A DNA stretch of 64,000 nucleotides, taken from contig JAKZAP010000016.1 in NCBI GenBank assembly GCA_023053575.1, positions 11,550,030 to 11,614,029 of the forward strand, read 5' to 3'. The stretch's first letter is position 1. Every line of letters starts with the position of its first letter. The stretch comes from Branchinecta lynchi. Lineage: Eukaryota; Arthropoda; Branchiopoda; Anostraca; Branchinectidae. Made by a program: the position numbers and the translations under genes. This document shows positions 11,696 through 20,424 of this stretch, piece after piece. A model generated the notes under the pieces. That model ran no database searches and was not told where the DNA came from. It saw only the letters and a list, made by a program, of their open reading frames with translations.

Positions 11696-12418
11696 AAGAA
11701 CTGAGCTATTCAAGAAACCAGGGATTTTAATAATTACATATAACTTTCGACGCTTTGGAAACTGGTTAATAAGGCATCAAGAAAATAATCACAGTAATCT
11801 TCGAAAATAACTCATCAAGAAAATAATGACAGTAAGCTTATAAGCATAAAGATTGAGGTCAAATTGGTTTTGGAAAGGGAAACAAATTTTAGTAAACACA
11901 TTGAGTTAAAATCATGGTACAAATAAAACAACAAGAAAAAAAAAACACAGTAAGTACTTCCAATTCCAAGCGGACTAGTTTCTATTATTCCCCCTATGTC
12001 TCACCATCAGCAGATCTGACAGACATAGTAAAATAGCTCTCAGGTTGACGAGTAGAAAATCTGGAATCTGCTCCCTGCAGGTAGTATAGAAAATGTAAGT
12101 TAGCCATTACCCTATAGACCCGACTTATAAGTATGTCTATAGACACACATAAGTGTTGATTGTGTTGATTTTGAGACAGTGGGGGACTAACAGAATCTAG
12201 TCCACTTTGAATGCTGAGCCAGTATAAGGCGAATTAATAACTTGAGACTTATCAACAACAAATTAGAGAGCACAACTTAACGCAGCACAACACAAATTCT
12301 TTTTAGAAGGAGCATCAGTATATCTGACAGTATTTGAAACTTTGTACTTCTTTCCTTGAAACTGCCAGGATAATATTTCAGGATCTCCCATCATAGCATT
12401 CAGATTTTCATGTAATTA
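11696..12418. other. no gene recognised
   Basis: This is AT-rich sequence without supported ORFs. A short direct repeat with AAATAATGACAGTAA or a variant lies around 11785-11835. Confidence 0.45.
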
Positions 12419-13270
12419 TACTCTGTACCCACAGCATTCTCTTATTTCTTCCTTTCCACTTGAAAAAACTCTTTTGTAAAGCAATATGGTCAAACTGTTG
12501 GTACATGTAGGTTGCAATGGTAAAAAACAATTCTCTTATCCTTTGAGTCCAGCCTCTCAAATGGCACATAAACATAAACTTCTGGGTCAGAACCAGAACA
12601 ATGTGCTTGACATAACGGTTGAAGTTTCTGAATTTCAGCAATAATTTCATCAGAAGCCTTCTTACTGACTGTGTGGAGATATTGAAGCTTAATACTGAAG
12701 ATTAAAAAGATGAGATCAAGTTATTTTAAATATGCGAAGCACCTGCTCCACTTAACGAAATTATGTCATAACCATACATTGACGGAGAAATTCAAAATTC
12801 AAGATGCAAGTGTGACACTTTGGGATGTTTCCTCATCGCTTTCAAAAATCATGGACAACAGGGCCCAACCAGCGCACAAAGTCGTCCACTGCTTCCTGAC
12901 CCAAGATTAAAAATTAAGTAGCCTATCTTTTTTCTGCGTGTTTATGTGTTTTGTTTATTTTGTTTATTTTCTTCATTTACTCTGCCTTTTCAAAATGGTG
13001 GGTCATAAATAAATTACTTACTTAAGGAAAAGCTTTGCTTCTTCCCGCTCAACTGTCACATCAGGAAAATAGTAACAAACATTTTCTCCAATGTCAGTAT
13101 CATCAACAACAAAAATTGGGAATTGAGATGGTATGGGAGGCTGAGGGATAGGTAAAGGTTCAGGAAGGGATGCAGTGTCAGAAGATGAAGTAGGATTAAA
13201 AACCCCAAGACAAGACCAGGACAAGACAATGGGGGATTCACAGTATCAGAAGGATGAACCAACTGGATGT
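12419..13270 (-). pseudogene. interrupted coding-like region, unrecognised protein
   Basis: On the minus strand two protein-like stretches are visible. The first (13224-13022) includes PEPLPIPQPPIPSQFPIF, then DDTDIGENVCYYFPDVT and EREEAKLFL. The second (about 12655-12490) includes KASDEIIAEIQKLQPLC, then DPEVYVYVPFERLDSKDKR and YHCNLHVPTV, and is followed by a stop. A repeat with an ACTTA tail (12663-13022) separates them, so one coding stretch was probably split by an insertion. Just upstream, DVHIQLVHPSD has the spacing of the His half of a C2H2 zinc finger. I do not recognise the protein. It could be a decayed host gene or a TE protein. Confidence 0.4.
12663..13022 (+). mobile_element. 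retroposon-like repeat G, copy 1
   Basis: It shares with 49165-49430 the phrases CATACATTGACGGAGAA, TTCAAAATTCAAGATG and CCCAACCAGCGCAC. Both copies end in a TAAATAAATTACTTACTTA-like tail. The 3' short-repeat tail fits a SINE or a truncated LINE end. In both copies the plus strand reads KLCHNHTLTEKFKIQD in one frame. Confidence 0.65.
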
Positions 13271-13405
13271 GGACATCCAAACTTGACTTACAAAACTACT
13301 ATATAAAATCTTTTCTGACAAAAAACAAGGCAGAAAAGCGTATCTCGATCAATCTCCACATGAACGAAACATCTATCGCCTAATGTTTCTCAAGAAACAA
13401 CTCAC

Positions 13406-13828
13406 TGTAGAATTTATAACCACAGTATTTACACCTCAACCTTTCAGGTGACATAGCATAGCATTCACCAGATTAGGCTAAGTTCTAATGCTGATTTGCT
13501 GGGTTTGGTCAGGTAAGTTAGTCAGGTGAAAGTAAAACTGATTGGTATTAGAAAGAGTTCAGAAATTATTCACAGAATTATCAAAAGAAATAAATTAAGG
13601 GAATTAAGAAATCATTTCTTCACTAAGCTTATGCAAATAGGATTGTAGCTTATGAGCATTCAGTTGGTCTGAGACAGGCTAACCAAGAAAAGCTTACGAG
13701 CATCCAGCTGGTGGGACAGGCTAACAAAGAAAACAAAAACAGAGATTAAATTATTTACTTACTCTGGCAGAACTCCAGAATATCTTTGTCCTTTTCGACA
13801 AATTTATATTATGATGTGACTCCTCCAT
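13406..13828 (-). other. candidate small exons upstream of the 12.4-13.3 kb coding region
   Basis: An ATG at 13826-13828 opens MEESHHNINLSKRTKIFW and ends at an AGA|GTAAGT donor (13763). A 23-nt segment at 13698-13720 sits between TTGTTAG and GTAAGC. A 35-nt segment at 13406-13440 sits between GAAAG and GTGAGT and codes for LRCKYCGYKFY, the Cys half of a C2H2 finger. The three segments join in frame. The next junction, to the DVHIQLVH segment, lacks a clean acceptor in the right phase, so the model is incomplete. Confidence 0.3.
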
Positions 13829-13984
13829 AGTGATGAGTCACAATTCGCAAACTTTTCAGTTTGAAACAGTTTGAAAGATGGCACGACAAACAAGAAGAAA
13901 ACGGAATTTTCTTTCATGGACGGGAGCTAACAAAATGAGTTTAACAGCGGGAGGTAAAGGACTTTTGATTTAGATTCCCGAGTT

Positions 13985-14285
13985 AACAGATACTTATTGG
14001 CGTATGATGACAATTATGAGCCTGTTAATGGTAGAAATGTTGCCAACTAGTTAAATAATATTTTTCTAACAGAGTTGTGAAAGTAAGATGTTAATTGCTT
14101 TTTTAAAGAAAAAACTAGTCTTTTCTACTTTTGATTGGCTATGACGCTTTATGCAAATAGAAAGCATAATTCGCTTTTGTAATAAGAGTTTGAAGACTTT
14201 AAGCTGTAATATCTTTTCAAACACCTATGCAAAAAATATAATCATACGATCAAAAAAAAGTTAGGATAAGGTTCACAAACCACTC
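13985..14285. other. no gene recognised
   Basis: AT-rich sequence without an ORF or a recognised repeat. Confidence 0.4.
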
Positions 14286-14621
14286 CCACTATTCTCCCGA
14301 GTCCCCAAGGGCGGGAAATGCTCTGATTATCATCACCATCGTCAAAAAGGACTCCCTTTCATATTCGGAGGGGAATCAATTTTTGCCAGTGTTTGTGCAA
14401 TGTAAAATTAAATAAAAAGAATCAGAATAAACAAATCCCAAAATAAAGTGGATCTAGTAATTTCTCAACCGCACATTCTTTTTTTCGAACAAAATCCATT
14501 TTAGAAGCATTCTCCGTGTTCTCGTTGTTTTCCTAGGCGGAGTCCTCGTGGAGTGACTTCCTCTATTCTCGCCGTTCCCTTCGATTCCCTGAGGAGTCCT
14601 CTGGGAACGGCGAGAACACGC
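14286..14621. mobile_element. inverted-repeat element J, copy 1
   Basis: It starts CCACTATTCTCCCGAGTCCC and ends GGGAACGGCGAGAACACGC. The core AATGTAAAATTAA, GAATCAGAATAAACAAA and GTGGAGTGACTTCCTCTATT is shared with copy 2 (42253-43558), which is split by a C element. This copy provides the empty-site comparison for that insertion. Confidence 0.7.
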
Positions 14622-14895
14622 TTTTAGGAAGTCCCGTATCTCACAGTGTTAAGTTATTTCGTTTATGCCCTTTTCTGTTTTCGGAAAAGTTTGATCACTT
14701 CGACCGTTTTTTACGGTTTTTATGTTTCCCTAAATTATATATAAATTATTTCCTGTTGAATGACCTTGGTTGTCGACCAAGCTACGCTCTTTTCTTGGCT
14801 TTTACCTCATGTATTTATCTATTTACCCCAGAACCCAATAAGACATGGCTATCAAAGGTTAAAAGCAAAGCGATAACAAGAACAAGAATCGAGAC

Positions 14896-15142
14896 CAGGG
14901 GCACCACGAATGGGGGGGGGGCCGGGGGGGAGGTTGTCCATTCAATTTGTGGAAATAGTCAAACGGATACAGTCAATACAAAAACAAAGTTTTCAATCTT
15001 CAAAACAGTCGATTTTTCGCCAAAATATGCATTATTCTTAAAAACTGTTGGCATCTCTGCTAAAACAGTCGGTAAAACGACCAGCCAGTCGGCAATTACC
15101 TTCCCCCCCTTCCCCGAAATATTTTGGCTGGTCATGCCTCTG
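14896..15142. mobile_element. hAT-like MITE with perfect 8-bp target duplication
   Basis: It starts CAGGGGCACCACG and ends CATGCCTCTG, giving CAGRGGCA-type inverted termini. The 8-bp direct repeat ATCGAGAC flanks it exactly (14888-14895 and 15143-15150). G- and C-runs lie near the ends and the core has repeated AAACAGTCG and AACTGTT phrases. The 247-bp length and lack of coding sequence make it a non-autonomous hAT element. The 147- and 107-residue ORFs across it are artefacts. Confidence 0.88.
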
Positions 15143-16170
15143 ATCGAGACACATAATTTTCCGATTGTACTTTCCGATTGTAGGGTTTTCCGAAACTGAA
15201 TTGACGAATACATAGCCTCCGCAAAAAGTTCGAACTCAGGGTTCAAGGTCCATAAACGTTTACTGCAGAAACGTTTTTGCAACCTATACTTTGTTCAACG
15301 GATCTTGAAACAGTTCTCAAAACAGTTTCTTTTACAAAAACGTTTCACAGAAAATGTTACAAACTAGCCATCAAGCTGAAACTCTTTTTGTAAAAACGTT
15401 GAAGTGGGCAGATTTTTTTTTTTTTTTCAAGATATAGACCTTCAATTAAACCGAAAAGGAGTCATTTTGAGCCTTCATGACCATATCGTAGCAGAGGAGA
15501 ACCAATAGAATTCGGCGACGCAAGTTCGTGAGAAAAAAAGACCAGGGTAACGTTTTTGTTTGAAGAGTTTTCCAGTTGCAAAATCGAACGAAAATAAATT
15601 TCCTTTTCTAGCGTTATATGTATTACATTGCCTTTACTCTTACAAGTCCCAGCACAGTCCACTATCTTTCAACCTGATCTAACGATGTATGCCTTTTCTA
15701 AAGCTCAGAAACTAAAGCTGGGCAAACGGAATCCGTGTCATTTGCAACGTATTTCACAAAAAGAGGGGTATTTTACTTTACAGTGTAGCTTTCTCTTTTT
15801 AGTTGTGTTAATCTGCCAGCTAAATCTTTCTCTTTTTCTCTGGTTAAGATCTACGTTAAGCTTGTCCAGAAGGATGCTTCCGAATCGCGCCAGTAAACGA
15901 TCCCACGCTCAGATAGATCCCATGATCAGACACTGCAAATGCTAGAATGCTTCCGATTTATTTACAGTTTAACCAAATAGGTCTGAGAACCGACAGTCTA
16001 GGTACACATCCCACATTCACTTAAACAAGCCTGAAAACCCAATAAAAATGCGTTTCTTCATTTGTCTGTTATCCACAGATAATCGATTTCATCGAATGAA
16101 CTTATCTTTCGGACATTGGTACCTCTATGCGCTTGTCCTTTTACACTTCAAATATTTACCAACTACACAA
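15143..16170. other. no gene recognised
   Basis: Positions 15250-15410 carry CGTTT-rich sequence similar to 9540-9700. The ORF at 15628-15945 (105 residues) has no recognisable motif. Confidence 0.4.
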
Positions 16171-16320
16171 GTGGGTGCTCCACTGGCAATCGTAAGTACG
16201 TCGTAACCATGCTCGTCCGGACCGGGTCTGCTCTCATTGGCTAAAAAATTGCCAAAATGGCCGCTCACGACGCGTTACGATCGCTTCCGACAGCTTACGA
16301 TTGCCAGTGGGGGACTCACT
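16171..16320. mobile_element. short inverted-repeat MITE, family L copy 2
   Basis: The 5' end GGGTGCTCCACTGGCAATCG and the 3' end CGATTGCCAGTGGGGGACTC (read with one offset) are inverted repeats. The core has GTCCGGACCGGG and CAAAATGGCCGCTCACGAC. It matches 7079-7196 over both termini. The extended AAGTG/CACTT ends make the exact boundary uncertain. Confidence 0.7.
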
Positions 16321-16538
16321 TAAGCCATTGCCGATCAAATGTAACTTTTCCGAGCTTAGCATCTTTAACCCTGGAAATGCAGACCTTTGTTGAAATTCAA
16401 ATTCTTCGCCTCTGGGAGAATTTTGGGTTGTCATGCAAGCAGCGCACACTCTGATCAGTATTACTATAGCCCCTGGTGAACAAAAATACAAAATCCCTTA
16501 GATGAATCAAACAGCTAGTGTCTTCAAATACCAAATGT

Positions 16539-17646
16539 AACAAGACCTAAAGTTTCGATGGTATCTCAAAAATCTTACACTTGATCCAGACAATTGGGTC
16601 TTGTCTTCGCCAGATCCAGTCTTTGCCACGCTAATCATCTGAGAAAACCAAGTTCAGATATACCTCTATAAGCCATATCTACTTTGACGATACTGACCGA
16701 AACTTCTTGCTTTACTTCTGCCAAATTTCCGGTTTCGGCCGAATTCCGAGCTAACTACTAGTCCAGCAAAAAAGAAAAAAACTTCAAATAAAATTTCGCT
16801 TTTCAACAAATTTTCCGGTTTGACCGGATTCCGGGCGAATTAGTTGTCCGAAGAGAAAATGATTTCTATAATCGTGTTCAGCATGTATTCTTACCTCATA
16901 AACGAACAGCCAATCAACTTCAAATAAAACTTTTAATTCTAGCCAACTATCCGTTTTTTTCCAGATTCCGGAAGAACTACTTACCCGGCGGGAAAATGGT
17001 TTTCACCATGATCGACTATCACATTAGCTGTTTAAAAATATTTTGTTTGCCCCTTAATTTGAACCCCCTCCCCACCCCCTAAATGTAGGGCCACAGAGCC
17101 AGGGGCGGATCCAGAGGGGGGGCGAGGGGGGCGATCGCCCCCCCCTAGACTGGCTGTAATTTTTTGTTTTGTTTTACTGCACTTAGGGAAGTCTGCATTA
17201 ACGCATGTTCTAACTACTTGAACTAGACTCTAAAATCTTTTTACAAGTAGAGCCAGGAGCTTGAATTTTTCTTGTAAACAGTTGTCAGTTGATCAAGTAC
17301 AGTTTTTACCATTATTGTAATATATGAAAACCACATTTTCGTTAAATAAGAGACCGACAGGGACACTTAAAACGCGAAAACAATCAGCCTTGTGGCCGAC
17401 AAAAAGGACACTACCCCCACTCTTTTCGGTAAGAATCGCCCCCCCTAGAACGGAAGGCTGGATCCGCCCCTGCACAGAGCCCATCTACGAACTTGACCTT
17501 ACCCTTGACCTAAAGAATCCTCACACCAGGTTTTATCAAAATTTCTCATTCCCTTCGAGAGTTATCGTGCTGACAGACAGACGGACATACGGACAACTTT
17601 TGCGATGTCATAGGTATCCCTCTACTGACGTTTTGGGATCCCAAAA
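16539..17646 (+). mobile_element. C element 3, interrupted by a hAT MITE
   Basis: It starts AACAAGACCTAAAG and has core units with TTTCCGGTTTGACCGGATTC. The AAATGTAGGGCCACAGAGC tract is interrupted at 17100 and resumes at 17473. The GAGAGTTATCGTGCTGACAG tail and GTTTTGGGATCCC end follow. Without the 373-bp insertion it would be about 735 bp. Confidence 0.85.
17100..17472. mobile_element. hAT-like MITE inside C element 3, perfect 8-bp target duplication
   Basis: It has 15-bp perfect inverted termini, CAGGGGCGGATCCAG and CTGGATCCGCCCCTG. The exact 8-bp duplication CACAGAGC lies at 17092-17099 and 17473-17480. A second inverted pair just inside is the GGGGGGCGATCGCCCC block on the left and AATCGCCCCCCCTAG on the right. 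The 373-bp element has no transposase. The ORFs on both strands across it are artefacts. Confidence 0.92.
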
Positions 17647-18222
17647 ATAAGTTGCCTTTTCAGTGAAACTTTAAAGGTCCACTAAATGGTTTAACAAGCC
17701 TTTTCCATGGACTGGCTGACTCAAATCCACGAAGTAACACGTATCCGTTTTTTTTTTCTCCATGCTAATACTACTACTACCTCTATGGAAGTTAAAAGCA
17801 AAGCGGCTGACTGGGAACCAATCAGCTTAGGTCACGTCATCGATCGCGTGAGAACTGACCACCCACAGCCAGAGGGAACATTCCAGAACACGAATATTCC
17901 GGATGGTTTGGCATCAGATAAGTTACAGTAGAGGAACGCTTATTTGAACGTTCGTCAAAAAAAATGCTAAGCTAAGACAAGTTTATTTCAAATCCAGTTT
18001 GTCTACATTTATATATGTTGTATTGTATAATATCTGGTCTTCGTTACCTTACAGTTTCTTCATTCAAAGTTCGCATATGTTACTAAGCGGCGCATAATCC
18101 AAAGAAGATGGTTATGATGGTTAATTTTTTTGTTTTGTTTAATTTTGATGGTTCAAGATGGTTAATTTTCCTTTCCAATTGTATGTTTTATAAGCAAATC
18201 CAGCCCAAGGTAGTGAAACGTA
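17647..18222. other. no gene recognised
   Basis: An ORF at 17707-17931 (74 residues) has no recognisable motif. The rest is AT-rich. Confidence 0.4.
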
Positions 18223-18675
18223 GAGCGCGTTCCACCCTACTTACCGTAGTACTACGTATGACGTCATGATTTTCGGGTTCTTGGCGTCAAGGCTGGAACA
18301 CATTTTTCTTTTTTCGATCAAATATCATGCCTTGGGCTAATGGGACCAATCACGTCACAGAGATTCACAGTTACCCCGCTACCGACGAACTACGCCTTTC
18401 TAACAATAGTAACTATTAGTTACTATTTTCGTTCCAACCTCGTGAAAAGTAACTACGCTGACCGTTCAAACTCTTCGAATTCGAAACTATTTGCTTACCA
18501 CGCTCGAGAGTGTAGTAAGCGTGGTAACTACGGATCTCTGTGATGTGATTGGCCGGATTAGCCCGTGGCAGGATATTTTGTTAAAATAGGAAAAAGCTTT
18601 CTAGCCTTGACGCCAAGAAGCCAGAATCCGTGACGTCATGCGTCGTAACTACGGTAAGTAGGGTGGAACACGCTC
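18223..18675. mobile_element. Harbinger/Tourist-like element D, copy 1
   Basis: It starts GAGCGCGTTCCACCCTAC and ends GGGTGGAACACGCTC. Inner arms include TTACCGTAGTACTACG and its counterpart CGTAACTACGGTAAG. The flanking three bases (GTA and ATG) do not match, unlike most other copies, so the ends may have eroded. The interior has GTAACTATTAGTTACTATTTTC palindromic units (split here for length) typical of the family. Confidence 0.75.
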
Positions 18676-18960
18676 ATGAAATATTAGTTTTCAAGTCATT
18701 TCAAGTTCATTCTTTTTAGGTCATGACGCTAAACTACAAATACATGAGACAAGAAGTGTGGAGGATACAAAATTCGTACACGCAATGCTTGTTAATAATC
18801 TTACCTTAACAACAACAACTACGACGATCAGAACTAAAAGACCTTGCGTCCTCAAAACGTCCTTGTTTACCTCAAAACACTGCAGGAGCGCAGAAAAGAG
18901 CTAAGCATTGACTTCGCTTCAGCCATGGTATCTCACCCTCCCCCTCTCAAATCCTCCCCA

Positions 18961-19245
18961 CCCCTCCAAAATATTAGAAATCGACCAGAACGAGTGGTAA
19001 GTTCTGGGATACCCAAGCTCTGTCCTGTACCTACAAAACACACAAGATCTGAATTTTTTTGTATAATAATTTTAACACATATTTGACACATGTTGTTGAC
19101 ACACCCCTCCAAAATATTAGAAATCGACCAGAACGAGTGGTAAGTTCTGGGATACCCAAGCTCTGTCCTGTACCTACAAAACACACAAGATCTTAAATTT
19201 TTTGTATAATAATTTTAACACATATTTGACACATGTTGTACAACC
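18961..19245 (+). repeat. direct tandem duplication, 143-bp period
   Basis: Two nearly identical units start CCCCTCCAAAATATTAG (18961 and 19104). Both run through GACCAGAACGAGTGGTAAG and end with ACACATATTTGACACATG. The few differences suggest a recent duplication. After it comes a TATCTATCTACC short-repeat tail at about 19273-19290 that looks like a retroposon end. Confidence 0.9.
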
Positions 19246-19764
19246 ATGAAAGTCGATTTTAAAATAAACTTTCTACCTATCTATCTACCTTGCTTTCAGA
19301 ACCCCTTTAACTCGCAGGGGTTAAGGGTTTCCCGCGATCATCGCCAGATCGACGCACTCTAGAGCATCTCCTGTGAATGTTCAGTTACCACCTCTTTCCC
19401 TAACGACTCTGACCACATCAATCCGAGTCGACAATCTTATTCCATTAACTGCATTGTCACAATCACGTCTGACGGGAAGTGAAACAAATAGGGATAAATG
19501 TAACCGATACCATTTTATTTCCAGTGCGGGGACTGGACCCTAAAAGGATGAGAAACTGTCTTGGCAAGGAACAATGACAAATTCAGATCCGGAAAGGCGA
19601 ACATAAATTGCTGAGAGAAAATCTGCCAGAAACTGGAAATGCACAAGGACAAAATGTCGGAAGGACGTTCGACGGTCCAAGCCAACGCAGTTGCTAAAAC
19701 TTGTAAAGGAAAAACGAGGGGAGGGGGTCGTGGAAACACTGCATTTCTGCTCACCCACGAGCAC
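19246..19764. other. no gene recognised
   Basis: The ORFs in this stretch overlap each other on both strands and include sequence from the neighbouring C remnant. No motif was recognised. Confidence 0.4.
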
Positions 19765-19964
19765 TTTTTGGGATCCCAAAACGTAAGTGGAGGGATACCT
19801 ATGACATCGCAAAAATGTCCGTCTGTCTGTGAGCACGATAACTCTCGAAAGGAATGATATTTTGATGAAACTTTGTGTGAGGATTCTTTGGGTCAAAGGT
19901 AAGGTCAAGTTCGTAGATGGGCTTTTTAGCTCTACATTTAGGGGTGGGGGAGGGGGTTTCAATC
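19765..19964 (-). mobile_element. C element 4, 3' remnant
   Basis: The minus-strand terminus TTTTGGGATCCCAAAACG, the GTCCGTCTGTCTGTGAGC run and the TTAGGGGTGGGGGAGGGGG tract are all present. The core units are absent. The 183-residue minus-strand ORF (19540-20091) runs through this remnant and is not a gene. Confidence 0.85.
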
Positions 19965-20129
19965 TTGCACTTATCAATATTGTCTTGTTTCTCCATTTCT
20001 CAACCTTGTTTTCCACCAGAAACTCTGACCGACACTGCCAGGACTCGCTCGGCGACAATCTCAACTGGCCTATTATGAACGGAGGTGACACTTGGCGTGT
20101 GAGGTGGTATTAGTATGCGTGCTGATATT

Positions 20130-20410
20130 TTACCGCTGGGAGATAGGAGGAGTTACATAGGCCGATTGCATTGGGAGAATTGGTCCTTACTTCTGCCCGA
20201 TGTGTGGAGTGTGGAGACATGAATGAGTGTGTGCGACATCTTTTGTGTGATTGTACGGAATTGGATGGTTTGAGAAGTAAAATATTTGGAGTAAATGAGT
20301 GTGATCACGAATGGATGGAGCAAATGTTTAAGAGCGAGTGTGATGGTACTATAAAGAAAGTGGGTAGATTCCTCAAGCTGTCAACGATCGATAGATATAA
20401 TTTTTTGTAG
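20130..20410 (+). mobile_element. possible LINE C-terminal fragment
   Basis: The reading frame ends with CVECGDMNECVRHLLCD, a Cys-x2-Cys ... His-x4-Cys spacing like the Cys/His-rich C-terminus of some non-LTR retrotransposon ORF2 proteins. It then continues to GRFLKLSTIDRYNFL and a stop. Upstream residues (RRSYIGRLHWENW) lie in another frame. The stop is followed by element A. The sequence that resumes at 24182 ends in a TAATAAATATCTTATCTTA tail, so A may have inserted into this LINE 3' UTR. Confidence 0.45.
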
Positions 20411-20424
20411 TTTTAGTGGTAGTT

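Noticed and set aside
19540..20091. 183-codon minus-strand ORF as a gene
   Set aside because: It runs through the C element 4 tail (VIVLTDRRT-type peptide from the TTATCGTGCTGACAG block), and the same peptide occurs wherever a C tail is translated.
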